From Cellvibrio sp. KY-GH-1 (lineage in GTDB: Bacteria; Pseudomonadota; Gammaproteobacteria; Pseudomonadales; Cellvibrionaceae): a stretch of 64,000 nt of DNA. Shown here one piece after another: positions 27,355 to 34,755 of the stretch (position 1 is its first letter; every line of letters begins with the position of its first letter). The DNA lies in NCBI RefSeq assembly GCF_008806975.1, contig NZ_CP031728.1, positions 4,237,501-4,301,500 of the forward strand, written 5' to 3'. The translations under genes were made by a program, and so were the position numbers. The notes beneath the pieces are model-generated. The model was not told the origin of the DNA. It did not search any database and saw nothing but the letters and a program-made list of their open reading frames with translations.

Positions 27355-27509
27355 TATAGAAATCCAGCAAAGTTAATAGCTAATGTCGAAAGAATGAAAA
27401 AATAAATCCATAAATAAATTTCCCGATTTCATTATCAGGAATTAAAAAATTAATTTGTAAAAACCTACAGCAACTCAATTTAAATCGCACAAAATTCTAG
27501 GGTTGCCAT

Positions 27510-27540
27510 TTAACAAGTGTTATAGTTAACGGGTTAACAA
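27510..27540. promoter_or_regulatory. Candidate operator region between uxuB-like gene and kdgK
   Basis: TTAACAA occurs at 27510-27516 and again at 27534-27540. Between and overlapping them, GTTAAC-GG-GTTAAC (27525-27538) consists of two palindromic hexamers. This lies 60-95 bases before kdgK and in the shared upstream region of the divergent reductase. The regulator is unknown. Confidence 0.35.
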
Positions 27541-27602
27541 TTGCTATTTTTTAGCACAACCCATAACAATATTTTTAACCAGCATTTCTGTGGATACATA
27601 AC

Positions 27603-28544
27603 ATGGCACACATAGCAGCAATTGGCGAAGTCATGGTGGAGCTTTCCCCTTTTCCAACCGCCGACAGTAATGGCCGCGAAACTATGGCCCTCTCATTCGC
27701 TGGCGATACCTACAACACTTCCGTTTATATGGCGCGCCTGGGTTTAAAAACCGATTATGTTACCCAGCTGGGTGATGACCCTTACAGTGCGCAAATTATG
27801 CAGCGTATCGCCGATGAAAGTATTGGCACTGGCATGATTAAACAAATTCCCGGCCGCTCGCCCGGGCTGTACATTATTCGCAACCGCCCGGACGGTGAGC
27901 GCGAATTTTTTTACTGGCGTAAAGAAGCCCCGGCGCGCGAATTATTTCAAACCCAGGAAGCGGCCGATCAACTCTGCCAAAAACTGGTTCACTGCAATTG
28001 CGTTTACCTAAGCGGTATTACCCTGGCAATTATCGGTGAAAAATCGCGTGAGTTTTTGTACAACGCCCTGCACAAGTTGCGTCAGCAGGACGTGATAGTC
28101 GCCTTCGACAGCAACTATCGCCCGCGCTTGTGGCGCGACAAAAGCGAAGCACAACAGGCTATGCTCGCGATCATGGAATACACCGATATTGCGTTACTTA
28201 CACTCGACGACGAGCAACTGCTCTGGGGTGACGACACTATCGAGGGCTGCAAAAAGCGCTACTCGGCCTACAGCCTGAGTGAGCTGGTGTTAAAGCGCGG
28301 CGCCGATGATGCTGTGATTATTACCCCGGATGCCGAAATTCGCGTGCCTGTGCCACCGGTGCAAGGTGTAATTGATACTACCGGTGCGGGCGATACCTTT
28401 AATGCAGGATATCTCGCGGGCCGCCTGATGAAAAAATCCATTGAGGATTCCGCCAAGCAGGGCATTCGCTGCGCCGGTATTATCATTCGCCACCGTGGTG
28501 CGATTATTGATAAAGCTGTTTTTGATAAAGAACTGGGCGCATAG
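27603..28544 (+). CDS. kdgK: 2-dehydro-3-deoxygluconokinase (KDG kinase), PfkB family
   Basis: 313 residues. The PfkB/ribokinase fold shows the N-terminal GEVMVELSP, the substrate-binding FAGDTYNTSVYMARLG, AFDSNYRPRLW in the middle, and DTTGAGDTFNAGY with the catalytic base D264. Length and the NYRPRLW motif fit KDG kinases rather than fructokinases. The reaction is ATP-dependent phosphorylation of 2-keto-3-deoxygluconate to KDPG, the point where the saturated (UxaA) and unsaturated (KduD) branches of pectin breakdown meet. KDPG aldolase is not in the window. A MITE-like inverted repeat follows at 28602. Confidence 0.92.
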   Translation: MAHIAAIGEVMVELSPFPTADSNGRETMALSFAGDTYNTSVYMARLGLKTDYVTQLGDDPYSAQIMQRIADESIGTGMIKQIPGRSPGLYIIRNRPDGEREFFYWRKEAPARELFQTQEAADQLCQKLVHCNCVYLSGITLAIIGEKSREFLYNALHKLRQQDVIVAFDSNYRPRLWRDKSEAQQAMLAIMEYTDIALLTLDDEQLLWGDDTIEGCKKRYSAYSLSELVLKRGADDAVIITPDAEIRVPVPPVQGVIDTTGAGDTFNAGYLAGRLMKKSIEDSAKQGIRCAGIIIRHRGAIIDKAVFDKELGA

Positions 28545-28601
28545 GCCACTCAATATAATTTCAAACTCAAAAAGATCATTTGGCACATTGTGAGTTTGGG
28601 G

Positions 28602-28693
28602 TCGGAAGAGTCTATTTCAAAATCATCGAGCCATGGATGGCGAAATGAAGCTACATGGATGTATTTATGCGGTTTTGAAATAGACTCTTCCGA
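28602..28693. repeat. MITE/REPIN-like element with perfect 21-bp inverted ends
   Basis: The 21 bases at 28602-28622 (starting TCGGAAGAGT) are the exact reverse complement of 28673-28693, with a 50-base spacer holding two ATGGATG copies. It lies between the convergent kdgK and VOC genes, so as RNA it would form a long hairpin in either direction and may also terminate transcription. Confidence 0.85.
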
Positions 28694-28732
28694 TCACAAA
28701 CGTATTCTTGGTACTTGTTTTTAGTTAGAAAC

Positions 28733-29128
28733 TCACTGCTGAAACTTCAGCATTTTATTGCCGCGTTTACACAATTGGATTGCCAGCCCCCAGGGGTCGC
28801 GCATCATCACCAAATGTGAACCATCTTTAATGTGTACTTCTTCCGCAAAGCTTGCGCCCGCCGCTTCCAGTTCGGCGCGTTTTTGTTCCGGGTTCTCGCA
28901 CACAAACGCCAAATGCAACATCAGCGGATTCATATTCTTGTAATCGGGAACCTCGTCCGGTGGATTGTTATAAATTTCAATCATCACATCGCCGGAATCA
29001 TCTGCCAGAAAATGGGTATTCGCCCCACCCTCTTGTTTGCGCACTACACGCAGCCCCATGTTGGTAACGTACCAGGCAGCCATGGCAATGGGGTCGGCAA
29101 CGTTTACTGCAAAATGCTCTATTTTCAT
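28733..29128 (-). CDS. VOC (glyoxalase/bleomycin resistance) superfamily protein
   Basis: 131 residues, the common single-domain length. The N-terminus MKIEHFAVNVADPIAMAAWY and the later LMLHLAFVCENPEQKRAEL and LVMMRDPWGLAIQLCKR are the two beta-alpha-beta-beta-beta modules of this fold. H5 and the final part of each module would supply metal ligands. Such proteins in sugar-acid loci are often uncharacterised isomerases or epimerases; no reaction can be named here. It is convergent with kdgK and preceded by the terminator of the transhydrogenase operon, so it is transcribed on its own. Confidence 0.8.
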   Translation of the reverse strand: MKIEHFAVNVADPIAMAAWYVTNMGLRVVRKQEGGANTHFLADDSGDVMIEIYNNPPDEVPDYKNMNPLMLHLAFVCENPEQKRAELEAAGASFAEEVHIKDGSHLVMMRDPWGLAIQLCKRGNKMLKFQQ

Positions 29129-29166
29129 AAAAGTAATTCTGATTACCGGGTTAATTCGTTGGAGCT

Positions 29167-29198
29167 AAAAAAAGGAGTGCCCTCACTGAGCGGCACTC
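29167..29198 (-). terminator. Intrinsic terminator of the transhydrogenase operon
   Basis: Read on the minus strand, GAGTGCC / GGCACTC (29192-29198 and 29075+100 to 29181) form a 7-bp stem followed by a run of seven T (A at 29167-29173 on the plus strand). It lies about 90 bases after the pntB stop. Confidence 0.8.
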
Positions 29199-29288
29199 GC
29201 TAAATGCTTTTTAAAAAAGCAGCTCCATAAAAACAACTTCATCAACGTTTCTTGCAAAACAATAGTGAGCAGGCAACAACCGGTGTTG

Positions 29289-30692
29289 CTACGCGATATT
29301 CTTAACGATGGATTCCACCATTTTTTTCGCATCGCCAAATAACATCATAGTGTTATCGCGATGGAATAATTCGTTTTCCACACCTGAATAGCCTGAGGCC
29401 ATGGAGCGCTTAACAAACAATACCGTGCGCGCTTTTTCCACTTCCAGAATCGGCATGCCGAAAATGGGGCTTTGCGGATTGGTTTTTGCCGCTGGATTGG
29501 TGACATCGTTAGCGCCAATCACAAAGGCTACATCAGCAGTTTGGAATTCATTGTTAATGTCTTCCAATTCAAACACTTCGTCGTAGGGTACATTGGCTTC
29601 AGCGAGTAGAACGTTCATATGGCCGGGCATACGGCCCGCCACCGGGTGAATGGCGTAGCTCACTTTTACACCCGCGTGTTTTAATTCATCGGCCATTTCA
29701 CGCAAGGCGTGTTGCGCTTGTGCCACTGCCATACCGTAACCGGGAACAATAATCACCGAACCGGCATTTTTCATAATAAAGGCGGCATCTTCCGCGCTGC
29801 CTTGTTTTACCGGTTTGTCTTCGCCACCGCTCGCCGTGGCTGCAGTCGCATCGGCACCAAAGCCACCGAGAATCACATTAAAAAATGAACGATTCATGCC
29901 TTTGCACATGATATAGGAAAGAATGGCGCCGGACGAGCCGACTAGTGCACCAGTGACTATTAACGCGTTGTTATGAAGTGTAAAACCTATACCGGCGGCG
30001 GCCCAACCTGAGTAGGAATTGAGCATGGAAACCACCACTGGCATATCGGCGCCGCCGATGGGAATAATCAGCAGCACACCAATCACAAATGCCAGTGCGG
30101 TCATGATCCAGAAAATCCAGGGCGATTGATCGATGCAGAAATACACGATCAAACCGATAATCAATAAACCAATTAACGCATTTAAAAAATGCTGGCCAGC
30201 AAACACAATGGGCCTGCCAGAAACCAGGCCCTGCAATTTGGTAAATGCAATCACTGAACCGGAAAAAGTAATTGCGCCAATCACTACGCCCAAACCCATT
30301 TCAATGCGGCTGGCGATAAATATTTCACCGGCGGCATTGGCGATACCAAATGCCAGTGGATTACTAAATGCGGCACCGGCTACTAATACTGCCGCCATAC
30401 CCACCAGACTGTGAAAAGCCGCGACTAATTGTGGCATGGCGGTCATGGCAATCTTGCGCGCGATAAAAATTCCAATCACCGCGCCTATCGCCAGTGCAGT
30501 GAGAATCCAACCGTAGGAAGTGATTTCAGGACTGAGGATGGTGGTGATAATCGCGATGGCCATGCCGATCATACCGAGCATATTGCCGCGGCGTGAAGAC
30601 TCGGGGGATGAGAGGCCGCGCAGCGCCAGAATAAATAGTACTGCGGCAACCAGATAAGCGAACGCGGTTAAATTGACGTGGAAGCTGGTCAT
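29289..30692 (-). CDS. pntB: NAD(P) transhydrogenase, beta subunit
   Basis: 467 residues. About nine membrane helices (to about 270) are followed by the NADP(H)-binding domain III, with VIIVPGYGMAVAQAQHAL, HPVAGRMPGHMNVLLAEA and VIGANDVTNPAA all typical of PntB. The complex uses the proton gradient to reduce NADP+ with NADH. The start lies two bases after the stop of the small subunit gene, so the three genes are one operon. Placed inside the hexuronate region it could balance the nucleotide use of uronate dehydrogenases, but pnt genes are housekeeping and the neighbourhood may be accidental. Confidence 0.94.
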   Translation of the reverse strand: MTSFHVNLTAFAYLVAAVLFILALRGLSSPESSRRGNMLGMIGMAIAIITTILSPEITSYGWILTALAIGAVIGIFIARKIAMTAMPQLVAAFHSLVGMAAVLVAGAAFSNPLAFGIANAAGEIFIASRIEMGLGVVIGAITFSGSVIAFTKLQGLVSGRPIVFAGQHFLNALIGLLIIGLIVYFCIDQSPWIFWIMTALAFVIGVLLIIPIGGADMPVVVSMLNSYSGWAAAGIGFTLHNNALIVTGALVGSSGAILSYIMCKGMNRSFFNVILGGFGADATAATASGGEDKPVKQGSAEDAAFIMKNAGSVIIVPGYGMAVAQAQHALREMADELKHAGVKVSYAIHPVAGRMPGHMNVLLAEANVPYDEVFELEDINNEFQTADVAFVIGANDVTNPAAKTNPQSPIFGMPILEVEKARTVLFVKRSMASGYSGVENELFHRDNTMMLFGDAKKMVESIVKNIA

Positions 30693-30694
30693 AA

Positions 30695-30994
30695 TTATTT
30701 GCCTCCCGCTTTATCTTTCTTTTTGTACATGGCGAGCATGCGTTGGGTCACGGTAAAACCACCAAAAATATTAATCGCCGCTAGCACCATTGCAACGAAG
30801 CCCAATATCTTGGATAAACTCATTTCTTCCGGGCCAACGGCTATTAATGCGCCCACAATAATTACGCTGGAGATGGCATTGGTTACCGCCATGAGCGGCG
30901 TGTGTAGTGCTGGCGTTACACTCCAGACCACGTAATAGCCCACAAAAATGGCGAGCACAAAAATGGATAATTGCGATACGAAACTGGTTTCCAT
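30695..30994 (-). CDS. pntAB: NAD(P) transhydrogenase, small alpha-2 membrane subunit
   Basis: 99 residues, essentially three or four membrane helices: LSIFVLAIFVGYYVVWSVTPALHTPLMAVTNAISSVIIVGALI and a last helix before the charged end KKKDKAGGK. It corresponds to the C-terminal membrane part of the fused E. coli PntA, here a separate protein as in Rhodospirillum. The TPALHTPLMAVTNAISS segment is highly conserved in the proton channel. It lies 12 bases after the upstream subunit gene. Confidence 0.93.
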   Translation of the reverse strand: METSFVSQLSIFVLAIFVGYYVVWSVTPALHTPLMAVTNAISSVIIVGALIAVGPEEMSLSKILGFVAMVLAAINIFGGFTVTQRMLAMYKKKDKAGGK

Positions 30995-31006
30995 AATGAA
31001 TGCCCC

Positions 31007-32164
31007 TTAAGCCGCCGTTGCAGGTTTAAAGTTGGGATGAACAATATCACCATCGCGCGTGAGCACAGTTGCAGCAATAATTTCATCGTGCCAATTCACC
31101 GCCAGCTGTTTATCGGCATTCACCATGGGAGTAATAAAATTCAAACAGTTTTTTGCGTAGAGTGCACTGGCATCAGCAGATAAACGGCTGGGAATATTTA
31201 ACAGGCCAATAATACTTACGCCGTTCACTTCCACAATTTCACCGGGTTTGGTGAGTGTGCAGTTGCCGCCTTGCTCTGCGGCGAGATCCACAATCACCGA
31301 GCCTGGGCGCATGGAATGCACCATTTCATCGTTGATCAATGTTGGCGCTTTGCGGCCGGGAATTAACGCGGTGCAAATTGCAATGTCTTGTTTCTTCAAT
31401 GTTTCGGCAACTAATTCTGCCTGGCGACGTTTGTAGTCATCGCTCATTTCTTTGGCGTAGCCGCCAGCGGTTTCGGCATTTTTAACTTCTTCACTGTCCA
31501 CCATCACAAATTTTCCGCCGAGGCTTTCCACTTGCTCTTTGGAAGCCGCGCGCACATCGGTGGCAGAAACAATTGCTCCCAAGCGGCGTGCGGTAGCAAT
31601 GGCTTGCAAACCGGCGACACCCGCACCGAGTATCATCACCCGCGCGGGCGCAATGGTGCCAGCGGCCGTCATCATCATCGGCATAGCGCGATCGTAAACA
31701 TTAATCGCTTCTAATACGGCGCGATAACCCGCAAGGTTGGATTGCGAGCTCAATACATCCATGGATTGCGCGCGCGTAATACGCGGTACAAATTCCAGTG
31801 TCATGGCGGTAACACCCGCCTGCGCGTATTGGATAATCGCAGCGGGATCAGCGTAGGGCGAGAGCATGGCAATTAACAAGGCGCCGCGTTTGATCAATGC
31901 GAGTTCATTAATATCGCCTTCACCGGCTAAGAGTGGGCGCTGCACTTTTAATACAATGTCTGCATCGCGTAATAAATTTGCCGTATCACTTTCGATACTG
32001 GCGCCGGCTGCTTGGTAGTCGCTATCGGGAATGCGACTGGCTTCACCTGCCCCCTGTTCGATGGCGACGCTAAAGCCCAGCGCGATAAGTTTTTTTACGG
32101 TATCGGGTGTGGCGGCAACACGGCGTTCGTGTGCCCGTCTCTCTTTGGTGATGGCTATTTTCAT
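31007..32164 (-). CDS. pntAA: NAD(P) transhydrogenase, alpha-1 (NAD-binding) subunit
   Basis: 385 residues. The alanine-dehydrogenase/transhydrogenase fold has KERRAHERRVAATPDTVKKL at the start, the mobile-loop region, and the NAD-binding VMILGAGVAGLQAIATARRLGA. DVRAASKEQVESLGG follows, where the acidic residue holds the ribose. Hydrophobic membrane segments are absent, so this is domain I only, separate from the alpha-2 subunit. It is the first gene of the pnt operon and starts 195 bases from the repeat element upstream. Cytoplasmic, membrane-associated. Confidence 0.93.
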   Translation of the reverse strand: MKIAITKERRAHERRVAATPDTVKKLIALGFSVAIEQGAGEASRIPDSDYQAAGASIESDTANLLRDADIVLKVQRPLLAGEGDINELALIKRGALLIAMLSPYADPAAIIQYAQAGVTAMTLEFVPRITRAQSMDVLSSQSNLAGYRAVLEAINVYDRAMPMMMTAAGTIAPARVMILGAGVAGLQAIATARRLGAIVSATDVRAASKEQVESLGGKFVMVDSEEVKNAETAGGYAKEMSDDYKRRQAELVAETLKKQDIAICTALIPGRKAPTLINDEMVHSMRPGSVIVDLAAEQGGNCTLTKPGEIVEVNGVSIIGLLNIPSRLSADASALYAKNCLNFITPMVNADKQLAVNWHDEIIAATVLTRDGDIVHPNFKPATAA

Positions 32165-32345
32165 TATGTCGTTCTCTCTGCGGCAAATTTGGGCAATAGG
32201 GGATCACATCAATAGTTGTATTAATGTGACCGATGGAACTGCCGTAATTTGCTTTCTAGTTGATCCAGCTATTGCTGGTTATTGTTGTGTAAAAATTTTT
32301 ATAAATTGCGAGTAAAGGAAAAAATGTATTCTTTGCACGGCCTCG

Positions 32346-32428
32346 CTCCCCCTTTGAAAAAGGGGGCTGGGGGGATTAAAGCCCTACAATCCAATCCCCC
32401 CTAACCCCCCTTTTTCAAAGGGGGGAAT
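32346..32428. repeat. Dispersed-type palindromic repeat pair (C-rich/G-rich)
   Basis: Two units face each other: one at about 32346-32377 (CTCCCCCTTTGAAAAAGGGG...) and its inverted relative at about 32393-32428. Each unit contains an internal CCCCTTT...AAAGGGG hairpin. The element begins 8 bases beyond the uxaA stop, so it probably ends that transcript. Very similar C/G-rich units are common between genes in many bacteria. Confidence 0.75.
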
Positions 32429-32435
32429 TGGAGAG

Positions 32436-33959
32436 TTAAACAACCGCCCCGATTTTCCAGGGAATAAATTCATTATCCCCATAGCCGAGCAATTCGCTTT
32501 TGGTTTTTTTGCCGGAGGCCACCGCCAGAATTTCTTCAAATATTTCCTGGCCGTTTTGTTCCAGTGTTACTTCGCCGTCCAGCACCTTGCCGCAATTCAA
32601 ATCCATGTCCTCATTCATATGGGCAAAGATTTTACTGTTGGTAGCAAGTTTGATACTCGGTGCTGGCTTGCAACCAAAGGCAGAGCCGCGGCCAGTGGTG
32701 AAACATAAAATTTGTGCGCCCGACGCAACTTGCCCGGTGGCGGATACCGGGTCATAACCTGGGCTATCCATAAACACAAAACCTTTGGTGGTGATGTCTT
32801 CGCCGTAAAGAAATACATCGGTCAAATTGGTGGAGCCGCTCTTGGCTTGCGCACCGAGCGACTTTTCAATAATGGTAGTTAACCCGCCCGCTTTATTGCC
32901 CGGTGAAGGATTGTTATTCAATTCAAAATCATTGCGTGCGGTGTAGTCTTCCCACCAACTGATGCGATCCAATAATTTTTGTGCAATGGCAGGGCTTTCT
33001 GCGCGACGTGTCAGCAAATGTTCCGCACCAAAAATTTCCGGCGTCTCGGATAAAATCACCGTGCCGCCATGGCGAACCAGAATATCGCCCGCAATTCCGA
33101 GTGCCGGGTTGGCCGTGACACCGGAGAGTGCATCAGAACCGCCACACTGCAAACCAATAATCAATTCACTCGCGGGTACTGTTTCGCGTTGGCATTCATT
33201 CACCAGCGGTAACATCGCGCGCAGGGTTTCAATGCCTTTTTCAATCGCGAGGCGAGTGCCGCCCACATCCTGAATGGTGTAGGCCGTAAATGTTTTGGAA
33301 TCGGCGAGGCCGCACTCTTGCATCACGCGTTGGATCTGCATGGTTTCACAGCCCAGGCCCACCATCATTACGCCGCCGAAATTGGGGTGGCGCGCGTAGC
33401 CGTTAAAAGTGCGACGCAGGGTCTCGTAGCCCTCACCGTCGGAACGCATGCCGCAACCGGAATCGTGAGTCATGGCCACTACGCCATCAATGTGCGGATA
33501 TTTTTCCAGCTCGCCGGAAAAGGTGAAGTGTTGGGCGATGGCTTTGGCCACGGTCGCGGAGCAATTAACCGTGGTGATAATGCCCACATAGTTGCGCGTG
33601 CCCACTTTGCCATTCAGGCGTTTGTAGCCTTGGAATGTTGCGCGTTTTTCAGCGGGGAGAAAGGCAGTGGGTTTGGTTTCTTCGCAAAAGCCGTAATCTT
33701 TCTCGAGTTGACCCATGATGCAATTGTGCACATGCACATGCTCACCGGCGGGAATGTCCTGGCTGGCAAAACCAATGGTCTGGCCGTATTTTAAAATCGC
33801 TTCACCCTGGGCAATGGGGCGGATCGCAAACTTGTGCAAGGCGGGAATGTCGCGTTGGAGGGTGACATCTTTTTCTGCATACAGAACCCCGGCTGGCAGG
33901 GCCACTTTACAAATACCCACGTTATCTCTGTCATGCAAAACAATAATACTGCTGCTCAC
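32436..33959 (-). CDS. uxaA: Altronate dehydratase
   Basis: About 507 residues from the GTG at 33959, chosen because VSSSIIVLHDRDNVGIC begins the conserved sequence; a longer frame to 34055 is low-quality. The N-terminal SAF domain (about 10-90) and the long C-terminal domain are in one chain, with NRDN-like DRDNVG, GYKRLNGKVGTRNY, HDSGCGMRSDGEG and LQCGGSDALSGVTANPA. The length fits E. coli UxaA (495). It dehydrates D-altronate to 2-keto-3-deoxygluconate, the substrate of KdgK encoded 4 kb away. It is transcribed away from the GH28 gene, with a long regulatory region between. Confidence 0.93.
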   Translation of the reverse strand: MSSSIIVLHDRDNVGICKVALPAGVLYAEKDVTLQRDIPALHKFAIRPIAQGEAILKYGQTIGFASQDIPAGEHVHVHNCIMGQLEKDYGFCEETKPTAFLPAEKRATFQGYKRLNGKVGTRNYVGIITTVNCSATVAKAIAQHFTFSGELEKYPHIDGVVAMTHDSGCGMRSDGEGYETLRRTFNGYARHPNFGGVMMVGLGCETMQIQRVMQECGLADSKTFTAYTIQDVGGTRLAIEKGIETLRAMLPLVNECQRETVPASELIIGLQCGGSDALSGVTANPALGIAGDILVRHGGTVILSETPEIFGAEHLLTRRAESPAIAQKLLDRISWWEDYTARNDFELNNNPSPGNKAGGLTTIIEKSLGAQAKSGSTNLTDVFLYGEDITTKGFVFMDSPGYDPVSATGQVASGAQILCFTTGRGSAFGCKPAPSIKLATNSKIFAHMNEDMDLNCGKVLDGEVTLEQNGQEIFEEILAVASGKKTKSELLGYGDNEFIPWKIGAVV

Positions 33960-34142
33960 GCGTCTCTCTCTTTCGATGCTGTCGAAGTAATGAATCGAAG
34001 TGCTGGATCGAGGTAATAGAACCGAACAGGATTGATGCCTTGGTGATCTTTTCAAGTGTAGCTGGCTTATCGAACCGCTACTGCCATTCCACGTTGGCCC
34101 GCCCGAGATTGGCGTGTTTATCCACCTTTATAAATCGACCCT

Positions 34143-34200
34143 AAAAAAAAGGCGCCTTGCGGCGCCTCAAAATCGGCAATGGTATTCGGTCAATACCGGG
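34143..34200 (-). ncRNA. Candidate minus-strand small RNA or leader attenuator
   Basis: Read on the minus strand, a hairpin GGTATT-GACCG-AATACC (34181-34197) is followed 15 bases later by GGCGCC-GCAA-GGCGCC (34151-34166) and a run of eight T (34143-34150). The second is a textbook intrinsic terminator, yet no minus-strand gene lies before it. It is either the end of a small RNA started near 34400 or an attenuator in the uxaA leader, about 185 bases before the gene. Confidence 0.45.
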
Positions 34201-34260
34201 ATCAAATCTACGCTCGAAATTTACGTCTCGCAACCGCCCCAAATGGCCAAAAAATAGCAA

Positions 34261-34274
34261 TGTAACCGATTTCA
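34261..34274 (+). promoter_or_regulatory. Putative LacI-type operator 1
   Basis: TGTAACCGATTTCA: an imperfect palindrome around a central CG, related to two further sites downstream. The regulator gene is not in the window. Confidence 0.35.
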
Positions 34275-34419
34275 TTGGCAGTGAAACCAAACTTGAGCCT
34301 GTTACACAAAAAGGGGTTCAATCAAACATTATGATCATCCTAATAAAGTGAATATTTTGGGATGTTTTAATTTTAAGAAAAGTTAAATATTTTTTAAATT
34401 TTTTCTATCTCATAAGTTG

Positions 34420-34433
34420 TGTATACGTTTACA
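34420..34433 (+). promoter_or_regulatory. Putative LacI-type operator 2
   Basis: TGTATACGTTTACA is one substitution from the perfect palindrome TGTAAACGTTTACA, the form expected for LacI/GalR-family repressors. It lies in the AT-rich promoter zone of the GH28 and uxaA genes. Confidence 0.5.
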
Positions 34434-34451
34434 TTTTAATTATTAAATAAA

Positions 34452-34465
34452 AGAAAACGGTTACA
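34452..34465 (-). promoter_or_regulatory. Putative LacI-type operator 3
   Basis: On the minus strand TGTAACCGTTTTCT, sharing TGTAACCG with site 1. It is centred 32 bases from site 2, three helical turns, so a repressor could bind both on one face. Confidence 0.4.
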
Positions 34466-34755
34466 TGACAAATATGGCGCAAAAATCACTAAATTGGCAC
34501 TGGAAAGGGAAATTTTTTGTGCTATCAGCTTGCAAATATCAAACATGACATACAGAATGATTTTCGTTCGATAGGAGGATAAACATCTTCTTTGATGAAA
34601 ACCGGGTTGAGCCGCTTGCCAGTCAGCGAAACGTATCTGCTATTTTTTAGTGTTTATGTAGATGGCGTTGCAAAAACGGGCGTAACGCCTGATCACCCCG
34701 GGCAATAACGACAAAAGCAATCAGCCGACCAGAGCGACACACGAGAGAACACGCA

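Larger units (their letters stand above)
33960..34755. other. Long intergenic region between uxaA and the GH28 gene
   Basis: Almost 800 bases without a convincing gene. It holds a minus-strand terminator-like hairpin preceded by a second hairpin (34143-34197) and three LacI-type operator-like motifs (34261, 34420, 34452). A strongly AT-rich stretch (34350-34460) is a likely promoter zone. The part 34560-34755 shows only a GGAGGA at 34576-34581 without an open frame after it. Confidence 0.6.

Noticed and set aside
28602..28693. CRISPR repeat or transposon end
   Set aside because: Only one pair of inverted arms, no repeated spacer units and no transposase gene nearby.
34143..34168. Treating the GGCGCC hairpin as a plus-strand terminator
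   Set aside because: The T-run is on the minus-strand side only; on the plus strand the stem is followed by TCAAAATC.
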